From positions 62,001 through 126,000 of the forward strand of contig JBFLXY010000006.1 of assembly GCA_040757055.1 (NCBI GenBank): a stretch of DNA of 64,000 bases. The letters are read 5' to 3'. Source of the stretch: JAJZRJ01 sp040757055. Its GTDB lineage: Bacteria; Desulfobacterota; Desulfobulbia; Desulfobulbales; Desulfurivibrionaceae. Under the pieces are notes generated by a model, which did no database searches, was not told the DNA's origin, and was given only the letters and a program-made list of their open reading frames with translations. The position numbers and the translations under genes are program-made. Position 1 is the first letter of the stretch. Each line of letters opens with the position of its first letter. Positions 29,989 through 38,033 of the stretch are shown here, piece by piece.

Positions 29989-31455
29989 CTATTTCTTTTC
30001 TTTGTCATCCATCAGTTCCGGGTAGTGTTTGCGCATGCACTCGGGGCAGATGCCGTGGCTGAAATCCACGCTGGAGTGCTGGCTGATGTAGCTTTCCAGC
30101 TGGTTCCAGTAGCCCTTGTCGTCGCGGATCTTCTTGCACCAGGAACAGATCGGCAAGAGTCCGCTCAGGGTTTTGACCTCGGCCAGGGATTTCTGCAGTT
30201 CGGCGATCAGCCGCTCCATTTGGGCCTCGGCTTCTTTACGGGCTGTGATGTCGTGGAAGATGGTCCGGGTATAGAGAGGTTTGCCTTCGGCGAACTTGAC
30301 CGTGGCATTGCCTTCCACCAGCACCCTGCGGCCGTCCCTGGCGAGAAACACCGTTTCGATGCGCTCCAGCGCCCTGCCGGCCATCACTTCGCCAAAGGCG
30401 GCCTGGCAGTGGGCGATCTCTTCCGGAGCCAGGATGTCGAAAATTTTCATCCGTTTGGTCTCTTCCTCCGTGTACCCCAAGGTCTGCCGCCATGCCGGGT
30501 TGACATAGAGGAAGCGGCCATTCGCGTCGATGCTCTGGATGAGGTCGGTGGTGTTTTCGAACAGGTCGCGGAACCGCTCCTGGCTGTCGCGCAGGGCCTC
30601 TTCGGTTTTGCGGCGTTCGGCGATGTGCCGGAGCAGCGGCCGGTTGATGAAGAGGTAGAGGAGCGGGGTGATGAAAAGAGCGAGCAGCAGGGCGTCCACC
30701 AGCGCCTTGATGGTGTTGGAGGTCAGGTGCCACTGCTCCAGCAGGAGCATGACCAGAAATTCCACTGCGAAGATGGAGGCCAGGGTGAAGAGCAGCGAGA
30801 AGTGAGGCGATTGCGCCGGCAGGTGGTCGGCCGTTTTCCCCAGCTGCCGCTGGTCCCCCCGGAAGAGGAGCACGATCACCGCCAGCAGGAAGAGGAACAT
30901 CAGCAGGAGCGGCAGGGTGGTGGCAAGGGTCAGCACCCGGTCATGGCGCGCAAAATGGTCGGTGATGTCGTAATAGAGTTCCACGGCGCCGATGAACTCG
31001 CCACCGCGCATGATCGGCATATAGGTTTCCACCACGTCGCGGGCAAGGAGGCGGCCCTCCAGGGAGAATTCCCCTTTTTTTGCCACTTTTGTGGCCGGAC
31101 GGCCCTGGGCGACCAGGGTATGGAAATAGGCTTTGGCATTCCGGCTCCCGATCTCGGCCGGTGTGGTCGAGTAGAGAATGACCCCCTCTTTGTTGAAGAC
31201 GGTGAGTTTTTCGAGGTGGAACTCCCGCACCAGGGGGGAGACTGTGGCGGCGAGGTCCCTGGCCGGGGGCAGGGTGTCGCGGTCGGCCAGCACCATGGTG
31301 GTGATATGATGGGCGATGAGACGCGCCTCGTCTTCGGTTTTGGTGACAAAGGAACCGGTGAAGGCGGGGGCGATGACGTAGACGATGAGCAGGTGGTAGG
31401 CCACGGCCACCACGCAGGCAATGACAAAGATGGGGGTGATCCGTGCTTTGCGCAT
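29989..31455 (-). CDS. Membrane PAS-domain protein with C-terminal four-cysteine module, no kinase
   Basis: This 488-residue protein is predicted to sit in the inner membrane. It has a TM helix near residues 6-32, a periplasmic sensor-like region to about 175, then three more hydrophobic segments, and a PAS domain near 295-410 (DLIQSIDANGRFLYVNPAWRQTLG). The end carries C437, C440, C470 and C473 in CSWC and CPEC, around a KKIRDDKGYWNQLESYI segment often seen after PAS domains in Desulfobacterota. No histidine kinase, GGDEF or effector domain is present. The ATG is 1 nt after the hydA stop, so it is probably the last gene of the hydrogenase operon. Its function is unknown. Confidence 0.8.
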   Translation of the reverse strand: MRKARITPIFVIACVVAVAYHLLIVYVIAPAFTGSFVTKTEDEARLIAHHITTMVLADRDTLPPARDLAATVSPLVREFHLEKLTVFNKEGVILYSTTPAEIGSRNAKAYFHTLVAQGRPATKVAKKGEFSLEGRLLARDVVETYMPIMRGGEFIGAVELYYDITDHFARHDRVLTLATTLPLLLMFLFLLAVIVLLFRGDQRQLGKTADHLPAQSPHFSLLFTLASIFAVEFLVMLLLEQWHLTSNTIKALVDALLLALFITPLLYLFINRPLLRHIAERRKTEEALRDSQERFRDLFENTTDLIQSIDANGRFLYVNPAWRQTLGYTEEETKRMKIFDILAPEEIAHCQAAFGEVMAGRALERIETVFLARDGRRVLVEGNATVKFAEGKPLYTRTIFHDITARKEAEAQMERLIAELQKSLAEVKTLSGLLPICSWCKKIRDDKGYWNQLESYISQHSSVDFSHGICPECMRKHYPELMDDKEKK

Positions 31456-31456
31456 G

Positions 31457-32731
31457 TCAGTGCACCGAACAGGAGATGCAGGGATCATAGGCCCGGACCA
31501 GCATCTGGGCGAGGAGTTCGATGTCGGCGTCCGCCTTGCCCTGGGCTGCCCACTGGCGCGCCAGTTCCTTGATGTCGGCGTGGATGTTGGCGTGGTTCTG
31601 GCTGGTGGGGATGACGCAGTCCGCCTTGACGATGCGGCCCTCCCTGTCGAACTCGTAGGCATGGTAGAGGATGCCGCGGGGTACTTCCACGGCGCTGACA
31701 CCCTTGCCCTTTCGGGGTTTGACGGCCTCTCTGGGGGCCTGCCATCTGTGTCTGAGCAGGTGCCGGATGAGGCCCCGCGATTCGTGAACCACGTGCATGC
31801 ATTCCACCAGCCGGGCGATGTTGGCCATGAAAGGGTTGTGATTGACCGGCGCCAAACCGAGTCGTTTTGCCACTGCACGGGCCGCCGGATGGAGGTGGCG
31901 GAAATTGTTGTTCACCCTGGCCAGCGCCCCCACGGCGAAGGAGTCGCGGGAGAGTCGGCTCAGCTTCGAGGTAAAGCCTTTTGCGCAGTACTCGTTGGTC
32001 ATGGCACGGTATTCCGTTTCCTGGCGTACCACGCCATCGGAAGAGACCATCTCCCCGCCGATGAAAGGGTAGGAATGATCGGCTCTGAGGGAGACGAACT
32101 CCGTTTCCCGCTGAAAATTCGGGATGGTAAAGCCGGCACAGAGGTCGGCCGCGGCAGCGAGATCGTCCTGGGCGGCGAGCAGCCGCTGGGCCAGCCGTTC
32201 GAGTTCCGCCTTTTCCGGCAGCATGGTGAAGCCGCCAACCACGGTGCGGGTGGGGTGGAGCCGCCGGCCGCCGATGATATCGCAGGCGTCGTTGGCCAGC
32301 AGTTTCAGCCGCAGGGCCCGCTGCACCTCTTCCGGGTGGCTTCTGGTCAGGGGCAGCACGCTGCCAACCCCGAGGAAATCAGGCGCCGCCAGGAAGTAAA
32401 GGTGCAGGATGTGGCTCTGCAAGGTTTCCATGTGTTTGAGCAGCAGCCGCAGGCGGCTGGTCTGCTCGGACGGCACGATGCCGAACGCGTTTTCCACCGC
32501 CCGGATGCTTGCCAGGGTGTGGCCGATGGAGCAGATGCCGCAGATGCGGCCGCAGAGGTAGGGGGCGTTTTCCCAAAGTTTGCCAATGAGCATCGCCTCG
32601 AAGAAGCGCGGCGTCTCCACCACCTCCCAGCGGGCCTCCTCGACCCGGCCCTGTTTGATCCGGATGTGGATGTTGCCGTGTCCTTCGACCCGGGTCAGAT
32701 GGTTGATCTCTATGGTGCGGGAAGGCTTCAT
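31457..32731 (-). CDS. hydA: [NiFe] hydrogenase group 3b-type, alpha (large, catalytic) subunit
   Basis: This subunit holds the NiFe(CN)2CO centre. It has 424 residues. The N-terminal ligand motif is RICGICSIGH with C64 and C67; the C-terminal motif is DPCISCSVH with C418 and C421. The protein ends at that histidine, so there is no C-terminal peptide for a maturation endopeptidase to remove. The ATG at 32731 overlaps the hydD stop. The order hydBGDA matches the Pyrococcus soluble NADP-linked sulfhydrogenase. No hyp maturation genes are in the window. Confidence 0.93.
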   Translation of the reverse strand: MKPSRTIEINHLTRVEGHGNIHIRIKQGRVEEARWEVVETPRFFEAMLIGKLWENAPYLCGRICGICSIGHTLASIRAVENAFGIVPSEQTSRLRLLLKHMETLQSHILHLYFLAAPDFLGVGSVLPLTRSHPEEVQRALRLKLLANDACDIIGGRRLHPTRTVVGGFTMLPEKAELERLAQRLLAAQDDLAAAADLCAGFTIPNFQRETEFVSLRADHSYPFIGGEMVSSDGVVRQETEYRAMTNEYCAKGFTSKLSRLSRDSFAVGALARVNNNFRHLHPAARAVAKRLGLAPVNHNPFMANIARLVECMHVVHESRGLIRHLLRHRWQAPREAVKPRKGKGVSAVEVPRGILYHAYEFDREGRIVKADCVIPTSQNHANIHADIKELARQWAAQGKADADIELLAQMLVRAYDPCISCSVH

Positions 32732-33564
32732 GGCCGTCTGCTGCTCCTCGTTTTGCCAGTTGCCTTGGGCCGGCGGGCAGGCGTCTTGCGCAGCTCGGCC
32801 ACCTGACCCTGGAAACCGCCGAAGCATTCCAGGCGGTCGATGAGGGCCTCGCGGGAAAAGCCGTGCCGGGCCATGATGGCTTCGAGTTCGGTGATATTGG
32901 CGGCCTCGGCCGGGCCGCGGCAGCCCCAGCAGCCACGGCGGTTGTTCGGGCACCAGGCATCGCAGCCGGCGCGGGTGACCGGCCCCAGGCAGGGCTCGCC
33001 GAGGTCGAAGAGGCAGATGTTCTCGTTGGCCTTGCATTCCATGCAGACCGGGTATTTGGGCACTGTGACCTTCTTGCCCAGCACGAGATTGGTGACCACC
33101 TTTTCGATCTCCTCCTTTCGGGGCGGGCAGCCGTAGATCATGAGGTCCACGGGGACGAAATCGCTCAGGGGTCTCACCTCCTGGCTGGCGATGGGGAAGT
33201 CGCCATAGACCTCTTGCTTCACCCAGTCGAGGTCGTGGAAGCGGTTCTTGAGCTGGTTCACCCCGCCGAAGCAGGCACAGGAGCCGAGGGCCACCAGGAT
33301 TTTGGCGTTGGCCCGGATTTTTTTGAGCCGCGCCACCTCGTCGGCCCGGCTGATGCTGCCTTCGACCAGGGCAACGTCGTAGTCGTCGCTCCGTTCGGTC
33401 ATGGCCTCGCGGAAGTTGACCAGTTCGATGAGGTTGAGGAAGTCGAGCAGGGTCGCCTCGTTGTTGACGAGCTGGAGCTGGCATCCCTCGCAGGAGGTGA
33501 ACTCGAAGACGCCGACCCGCGGCCGGGCGAGCCCGACGCCGAGGTAGGAGAGGGGGCCGGCCAT
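32728..33564 (-). CDS. hydD: [NiFe] hydrogenase group 3b-type, delta (small, FeS) subunit
   Basis: This is the electron-transfer small subunit, 278 residues. The proximal cluster region starts at CEGCQLQL, followed by GSCACFGG. The cysteine-rich C-terminal half (CMECK, CLFD, CLGP, CDAWCP, CWGC) can bind further 4Fe-4S clusters. No twin-arginine signal is present, which fits a cytoplasmic enzyme. It overlaps hydG and hydA by 4 nt (ATGA) on both sides, implying coupled translation. Confidence 0.93.
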   Translation of the reverse strand: MAGPLSYLGVGLARPRVGVFEFTSCEGCQLQLVNNEATLLDFLNLIELVNFREAMTERSDDYDVALVEGSISRADEVARLKKIRANAKILVALGSCACFGGVNQLKNRFHDLDWVKQEVYGDFPIASQEVRPLSDFVPVDLMIYGCPPRKEEIEKVVTNLVLGKKVTVPKYPVCMECKANENICLFDLGEPCLGPVTRAGCDAWCPNNRRGCWGCRGPAEAANITELEAIMARHGFSREALIDRLECFGGFQGQVAELRKTPARRPKATGKTRSSRRP

Positions 33565-34466
33565 CAGATTGCCTCCTTGAGATTCATCACCGTCCAGTAG
33601 TCGAAGACCGGGCCGTCGAGACAGGTGTAGGTGGAGCCGATGTTGCAGCGGCAGCACTTGCCGCGGCCGCAGTGCATCCGGCGTTCCAGCGAGACGAACA
33701 TCTTCTGCATGGGCAGGCCTGCCTCGGTGAGCAGGGCGCAGACGAAGCGGAACATCACCGGCGGACCGCAGACCACGGCAAAGGTGGTGGCAGGCCGGAA
33801 ATCAGGGGCGGCGAGGCGAGCCTTGAGCAGTTCGGTAATGAGGCCGGAGGCGCCGCGCCATTGCCGGTCGGGCTGGTCCACGGTGATGGCGAGGTCGATG
33901 TCGAACTGCCGCCAGGAGTCGTACTGGTAGGTGAAGAGCAGGTCGGCCGGGCTTTTCGCGCCGTACATCACATCGACCCGGCCGTAGCGGCTGCGGTTTT
34001 CCAGCACCGCCAGGAGCGGCGAACGCAGCGGCACGATGCCGAGCCCGCCGCCGATGAGGAGCACATCCTGGCCCACCATGGCTTCCACCGGGAAATGGGT
34101 GCCGAAGGGGCCGCTGATCCCGACCCGCGCCCCGCGTTTCATGCGGCTCAGGAAGTGGGTGAGGTTGCCGGCGTCGCGGATGCAGAGTTCGATATCCCCA
34201 TGGCGCAAGGGGGAGGAGGAGATGGAAAAGGGCGCTTCGCCGATGCCGGGCACTTCCAGCATCACGAACTGGCCGGGCTGGAAAGTGAAGCGCCGCCGTT
34301 CCTTCGGGGCGATGATCTGGAGCTGGTAGAGTTTTTCCGCCCTGGTCAGCGGATAGACGTTGGTGATCTCGGCCTGGTGGCTGTACTCGAAGCTGGCCGG
34401 GTCGTGCTGCCGGCGCATGGGGCCTTGTTGGGTCAGAATATTGACGAACGGCAGGCGGTCGAGCAT
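33564..34466 (-). CDS. hydG: [NiFe] hydrogenase gamma subunit, FAD/NAD(P)-binding oxidoreductase
   Basis: This 300-residue ferredoxin-NADP reductase-like protein links the hydrogenase to NAD(P). It shows the FAD site near FTFQPGQFVMLEVPGIGEAPFSI, the nucleotide-binding GGGLGIVPLRSPL, and a C-terminal 2Fe-2S site (CGRGKCCRC, then TCLDGPVF). The ATG at 34466 is 1 nt after the hydB stop. NADP versus NAD preference cannot be read from sequence alone. Confidence 0.92.
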   Translation of the reverse strand: MLDRLPFVNILTQQGPMRRQHDPASFEYSHQAEITNVYPLTRAEKLYQLQIIAPKERRRFTFQPGQFVMLEVPGIGEAPFSISSSPLRHGDIELCIRDAGNLTHFLSRMKRGARVGISGPFGTHFPVEAMVGQDVLLIGGGLGIVPLRSPLLAVLENRSRYGRVDVMYGAKSPADLLFTYQYDSWRQFDIDLAITVDQPDRQWRGASGLITELLKARLAAPDFRPATTFAVVCGPPVMFRFVCALLTEAGLPMQKMFVSLERRMHCGRGKCCRCNIGSTYTCLDGPVFDYWTVMNLKEAI

Positions 34467-34467
34467 C

Positions 34468-35508
34468 TCACTCCCCCTTGGCGCGCACGCTGGCAATGAC
34501 TTCCGGCACGGTGATCCCGGCCAGGCAGGACGAGCCGCAGCGGCCGCAGCCCACGCAGAGCGGTTCCTCGTATGCCTCCACAAAACCGCGATGCTTGTGG
34601 TAGTAGCGGTATTTGAGGCGGGTGGCGCTCTGCGGCCGGAAATTGTGGCCGCCGGCCACCTCGGCAAAGTCGATGAGGTTGCAGGAGTAAAGGTGCCTGA
34701 TCTTGGCCGCCCCTTTCAGGTCGAGGTCCACCGTCTCTTCCACGCCGTAGCAGTAGCAGGTGGGGCAGACGCTGGCGCAGGTGCCGCAGGAGAGGCATCT
34801 GTCCCCCCACTGCTGCCAGGCCGGCGATTCGAACTCCAGATCGAGCAGCTTGGTCAGATCGGCGGTTTCCACCGTGGTGGTGAACTGCCGGTGGCGTTCC
34901 GCCGCCGCCTTCTTGTAGCGGTCGTGGTCCCGGGTGGAGGGTGGCCGGGTGGCGATCTTTTGCAGGAACTGGTAGGCGGTGGCGGAGAGGATTTCGGCGA
35001 AGTAGCGGTCGCCCAGGTCGGTGAGGAAAAGGTCGAAGCCGTGCAGGGCGGTGTCGGTGCCCATGGAGCGGCAGAAGCACTGGGGCTGGGGCCGGCAATC
35101 CTGGCCGACGATGAACATGTTCCGGCGCTTGGCCGTGTAGTAGGGGTTGGGGTAGGGCGGGGCGCCCAGCACCTTGTCGAGCCTGTTCAGGGCATTGATG
35201 TCGCAGGCATGGAGGCCGAAGAAAACCAGCGGCTTGTAGGCGTTGTAGTCCACCTCTTTTTCCCAGTCCTTGCCCTGCACCGTAAAGGAGCAGAGGGATT
35301 CGCGGTGGGGCAGGAAATGGCGCTTGGCCGAGTGGATGGTGGCCGGATAGTCGAGGCGGAGATCCTGGAAGCGATAGACCACCTCGAAGTCGAAAAGGGA
35401 ACGGCCTGCATGATCCACGCCCTTTTCCACCGGCCCGACCACCGTGTTGGCGGCCAGCAGGTCAAAAAGACGTGGCAGTTCTTTTTTGCGGAAGATGGCA
35501 AAAATCAT
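34468..35508 (-). CDS. hydB: [NiFe] hydrogenase beta subunit, 4Fe-4S ferredoxin-like
   Basis: This 346-residue protein passes electrons between the small subunit and the flavoprotein. The C-terminal third has two 4Fe-4S motifs, CLSCGTCASVCPTC near 238 and CVGCGRCGSSC near 317. The N-terminal part carries the LVFFGLHACDINALNRLDKV segment, also found in sulfite reductase subunit A relatives. It is the first gene of hydBGDA. Its Shine-Dalgarno GGGAG abuts a large stem-loop at 35518-35558. Confidence 0.92.
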   Translation of the reverse strand: MIFAIFRKKELPRLFDLLAANTVVGPVEKGVDHAGRSLFDFEVVYRFQDLRLDYPATIHSAKRHFLPHRESLCSFTVQGKDWEKEVDYNAYKPLVFFGLHACDINALNRLDKVLGAPPYPNPYYTAKRRNMFIVGQDCRPQPQCFCRSMGTDTALHGFDLFLTDLGDRYFAEILSATAYQFLQKIATRPPSTRDHDRYKKAAAERHRQFTTTVETADLTKLLDLEFESPAWQQWGDRCLSCGTCASVCPTCYCYGVEETVDLDLKGAAKIRHLYSCNLIDFAEVAGGHNFRPQSATRLKYRYYHKHRGFVEAYEEPLCVGCGRCGSSCLAGITVPEVIASVRAKGE

Positions 35509-35517
35509 GTCCCGGCT

Positions 35518-35558
35518 CCCAAGACAAAGGGCGGTGCATTACCGCCCTTTGTCTTGGG
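35518..35558 (-). promoter_or_regulatory. Perfect 18-bp stem-loop between rlpA and hydB (attenuator or terminator)
   Basis: CCCAAGACAAAGGGCGGT and its exact reverse complement flank a 5-nt loop. On the reverse strand the descending arm contains CCGCCCTTTGTCTT, similar to a terminator with a broken T-run. The last GGG of the stem is part of the hydB Shine-Dalgarno, 9 nt from the ATG. Transcripts entering hydB must pass this fold. A weak promoter-like pair lies upstream on the reverse strand (TTGACT at 35580-35585, TATCCC at 35556-35561). Confidence 0.7.
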
Positions 35559-35599
35559 ATACCGCGCCGGGGCAGTAAAAGTCAAGTCGAAGCAGCGGG

Positions 35600-36388
35600 T
35601 CAGTGGGCCACCACGTAAGCACCCGGGAAACCGGCTTCGATCATCACCCGCTCCATCTCTCTGGCCGCGCTGAGGGTGGTGCCGCCCTTCACCTGGACCC
35701 GATAAAAGACCTCGTCGCCGCGTACGTAGTCGAAGACCGCGGCCGCACGGCCCTCGCGGACCAATCGGTCGCGCAGCCGTTCGGCGTTGGTCCGCACCTT
35801 GAAGGCGCCGACCTGCACATGGAAATCGCCGCTCTGGAGGTTCTGGGTTTCAAGGAAGCGGGTGGTGGCCACTCCGTTTTCCACCGTTCTCACCGCCTCT
35901 CCCAGGGCGGTGATCCGTACCCGGCCGGTGCCGGTGCGGACGATGTCGAGTTCCGTGGCGGCCCGGAAGGAGAGGTCGATGATCCGATCCTTTACGAATG
36001 GGCCGCGGTCGTTGACCCGCACGGTGAGTTCGCGGCCGTTGGCCAGGTTCCTGACCAGGAGCGGCGTGTGCATGGGCAGGATCTTGTGGGCCGCGGTGAG
36101 TTCGTGCATGTCGTAAGTTTCGCCGTTGGAGGTTTTGCGGCCATGGAACGGGTGGCCGTACCACGAGGCGATGCCGGTTTCCTCGTACCCCGCTGCCGAG
36201 GGGATCGGATAATAGGTTTTGCCGTCGATCACATAGGGCCGCTGAGTCGCCGGGATACGTGCGCCTTTGGGTGCCGGTTTGCCCGGCGGGGTCGGCAGAG
36301 TCGGCGGCGGCACCACCTTGGGGGCGCAGGCGCTGACGATCAGGGCCAGGCCAAGGGCCAGGGCGAACTGGGGAAGGCGAAAGGTCAT
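35600..36388 (-). CDS. rlpA: Septal ring lytic transglycosylase RlpA family lipoprotein
   Basis: RlpA cleaves peptidoglycan strands lacking stem peptides. This 262-residue protein has a lipoprotein signal with lipobox VSAC, then a double-psi beta-barrel domain (GIASWYGHPFHGRKTSNGETYDM, NLANGRELTVRVNDRGPF), and a C-terminal SPOR domain (FHVQVGAFKVRTNAERLRDRL) that targets septal glycan. Its ATG overlaps the stop of the cytochrome gene upstream. Placement beside cytochrome and hydrogenase genes looks incidental. Confidence 0.92.
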   Translation of the reverse strand: MTFRLPQFALALGLALIVSACAPKVVPPPTLPTPPGKPAPKGARIPATQRPYVIDGKTYYPIPSAAGYEETGIASWYGHPFHGRKTSNGETYDMHELTAAHKILPMHTPLLVRNLANGRELTVRVNDRGPFVKDRIIDLSFRAATELDIVRTGTGRVRITALGEAVRTVENGVATTRFLETQNLQSGDFHVQVGAFKVRTNAERLRDRLVREGRAAAVFDYVRGDEVFYRVQVKGGTTLSAAREMERVMIEAGFPGAYVVAH

Positions 36389-37890
36389 GGTGTGGGCCTT
36401 GGCTTGAGGTTGGACAGGCGCTGGCGGAAGAAGGCACCGGCCTTGCCGGTGGTGTGCGGGGTGTAGGGGATGAAACCGCCAACCGGTTCCTGCGCCCGCA
36501 CCGCGTCGAAGCGGACCTGGTCCGCGGCATCGACATGGGAAAGGGAGAGGTCGAGGAGCGGGCGTTGAATGACCAGGCGGCCGGAGGCATCCTTGCCGAT
36601 GCGCGGCGTTTCCCAGCGCCGCAACCGGTAGCCTTTGAGCCAGATGCCGGGCGAGGGGATGCCGGTGATGGCGTCGCGCATGACAGGCGCGGCGCCTGCC
36701 GCCCGGGTTCCTTCCAGTTCGGCATTGAGCTGGCTTTCCACCTCGAAGCTGCCCTGGACGGTGATGAGGCTCCAGGGGGCGAGGTTGGTGCTGTCGATCC
36801 GCAGCAGGTGGGTCTCTTCGTCGTGGTATGTCCATTGGGCATGGCACACCGCGCAGGCCACTTTGGTGCCGTAGGCCCGGTGGGCCGGATGGGCGAGCTG
36901 CGGCACCACCAGTTCCTTGCCCCCTTCCTTGGTGGTGAGCACGAGGCCGGCCTTGGTCCGTTTCAGGTCAAGCCCGGCGGGCAGCGCCCTGTTCGCTGCA
37001 TGGCAGTCCTCACAGGTGATGCGGCTGAATGAGGTACGGTCCGGGCCATGGGGCACGGCCATGATTTCGCGGCCCGAGTGGCAGTCGATGCAGCCCATGC
37101 CGGCCTGGGCGTGGACATCCGGCGCGAGCTGGTGGTACTCGACGCCGTAGGGCCGGTGCGAGCCGCCATCGGCGGTATAGGGGGTGCGGAACTCGGCGCC
37201 GTAATCATGTTCGAAGCGGCCGTGGTAATCGGCACCGGCAAAGTTGCCGTAGTGGCAGTGGAGGCAGCCCTGATCGGTCGGGTGCTTGCGGAACTGATGG
37301 CTGACCAGTTTGCCGTCCCGATAGTCCAGGTGGCATGCGGCGCAGCCGGTGCCGCGGGTGGTTTCTGGGTAGCCGTCGCCCTCGGAGTAAAGGTGGCAGC
37401 GAAGGCAGCGGCGGCGCAGGAGGTCGTCGGCCAGGTCGAGCGGCGAGGCGATCTCTTTGGGGACCGGCACCTCGGTCAGGCTGGCCAGGGAGATGGCGGC
37501 GCCAAAGGCGCGGCGCACCGTGTTGACCTCGTTGGCCAGGGTGAAGTGGGGCGACCGGGCGGCATGGCGGGTAAGGTCAGGGTGACAGCGGCCGCAGGTG
37601 TCGGCCATCCGTTCCGGATGGGCGGGGGTGGCGATGAGCCCGGCATGGGCCGCCTCTCGGCTTGCGGCCGGTTCCGTCCCGCCGTGGCACGTGGTGCAAC
37701 CCAGATCGTGGGCCTGGTCCAGCGTGTACTCATGGCAGCTGGTGCAGCGGAGCGGTGTCGCCTTCGCCGCCGGGGCGGATTCCTTTTCCTGGCGGCAGCC
37801 GAGGGCAGCCACGGCAAGCAGCAGGCCGATGAGCAGGGTATGGCAACAATGAGGCAATGGGCGCATGGATGCAGGTCGGGCAGAGGGCAT
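36385..37890 (-). CDS. Nine-heme c-type cytochrome lipoprotein
   Basis: This 501-residue protein starts with a lipoprotein signal (lipobox AALGC, C32), so it should be exported and membrane-anchored. Nine CXXCH heme sites are visible: CTSCH, CTTCH, CGRCH, CLRCH, CAACH, CLHCH, CIDCH, CEDCH and CAVCH. The last 120 residues or so lack hemes. It resembles multiheme cytochromes of the NrfA/octaheme relatives in style, but I do not recognise a specific enzyme. A later start at residue 9 is possible. It overlaps rlpA by 4 nt. Confidence 0.88.
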   Translation of the reverse strand: MPSARPASMRPLPHCCHTLLIGLLLAVAALGCRQEKESAPAAKATPLRCTSCHEYTLDQAHDLGCTTCHGGTEPAASREAAHAGLIATPAHPERMADTCGRCHPDLTRHAARSPHFTLANEVNTVRRAFGAAISLASLTEVPVPKEIASPLDLADDLLRRRCLRCHLYSEGDGYPETTRGTGCAACHLDYRDGKLVSHQFRKHPTDQGCLHCHYGNFAGADYHGRFEHDYGAEFRTPYTADGGSHRPYGVEYHQLAPDVHAQAGMGCIDCHSGREIMAVPHGPDRTSFSRITCEDCHAANRALPAGLDLKRTKAGLVLTTKEGGKELVVPQLAHPAHRAYGTKVACAVCHAQWTYHDEETHLLRIDSTNLAPWSLITVQGSFEVESQLNAELEGTRAAGAAPVMRDAITGIPSPGIWLKGYRLRRWETPRIGKDASGRLVIQRPLLDLSLSHVDAADQVRFDAVRAQEPVGGFIPYTPHTTGKAGAFFRQRLSNLKPRPTP

Positions 37891-37897
37891 TTTTCTC

Positions 37898-37924
37898 GGC
37901 TGACTGCCCCTACTTTAGTCAGCC
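37898..37924 (-). repeat. Hairpin just upstream of the cytochrome gene
   Basis: GGCTGACT (37898-37905) and AGTCAGCC (37917-37924) form a perfect eight-pair stem with an 11-nt loop. On the reverse strand its 3' arm ends about 7 nt before the cytochrome ATG, where the ribosome would bind. The role is unknown. Confidence 0.5.
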
Positions 37925-37996
37925 CCGTCCAAAAAGTCTTGGGAAAAGTGAGGTTGAGGCCGGCCTGCGCTTTTGCTCCGCGCCGCCTCTTTTCGC

Positions 37997-38025
37997 TTGG
38001 CCTCCCTGGGCGGGAATGCTATAGT
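37997..38025 (+). promoter_or_regulatory. Candidate pyrG promoter (leaderless or near-leaderless transcript)
   Basis: TTGGCC (37997-38002) and TATAGT (38020-38025) are 17 bp apart. The expected start point, near 38032-38034, coincides with the pyrG ATG at 38034. No Shine-Dalgarno is visible before that ATG. Confidence 0.5.
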
Positions 38026-38033
38026 TGCTTTCC

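Noticed and set aside
29980..32806. Forward frames of 530 and 461 codons across the PAS and hydA genes
   Set aside because: They lie opposite genes with clear motifs (PAS, RICGICSIGH, DPCISCSVH) and show no family features.
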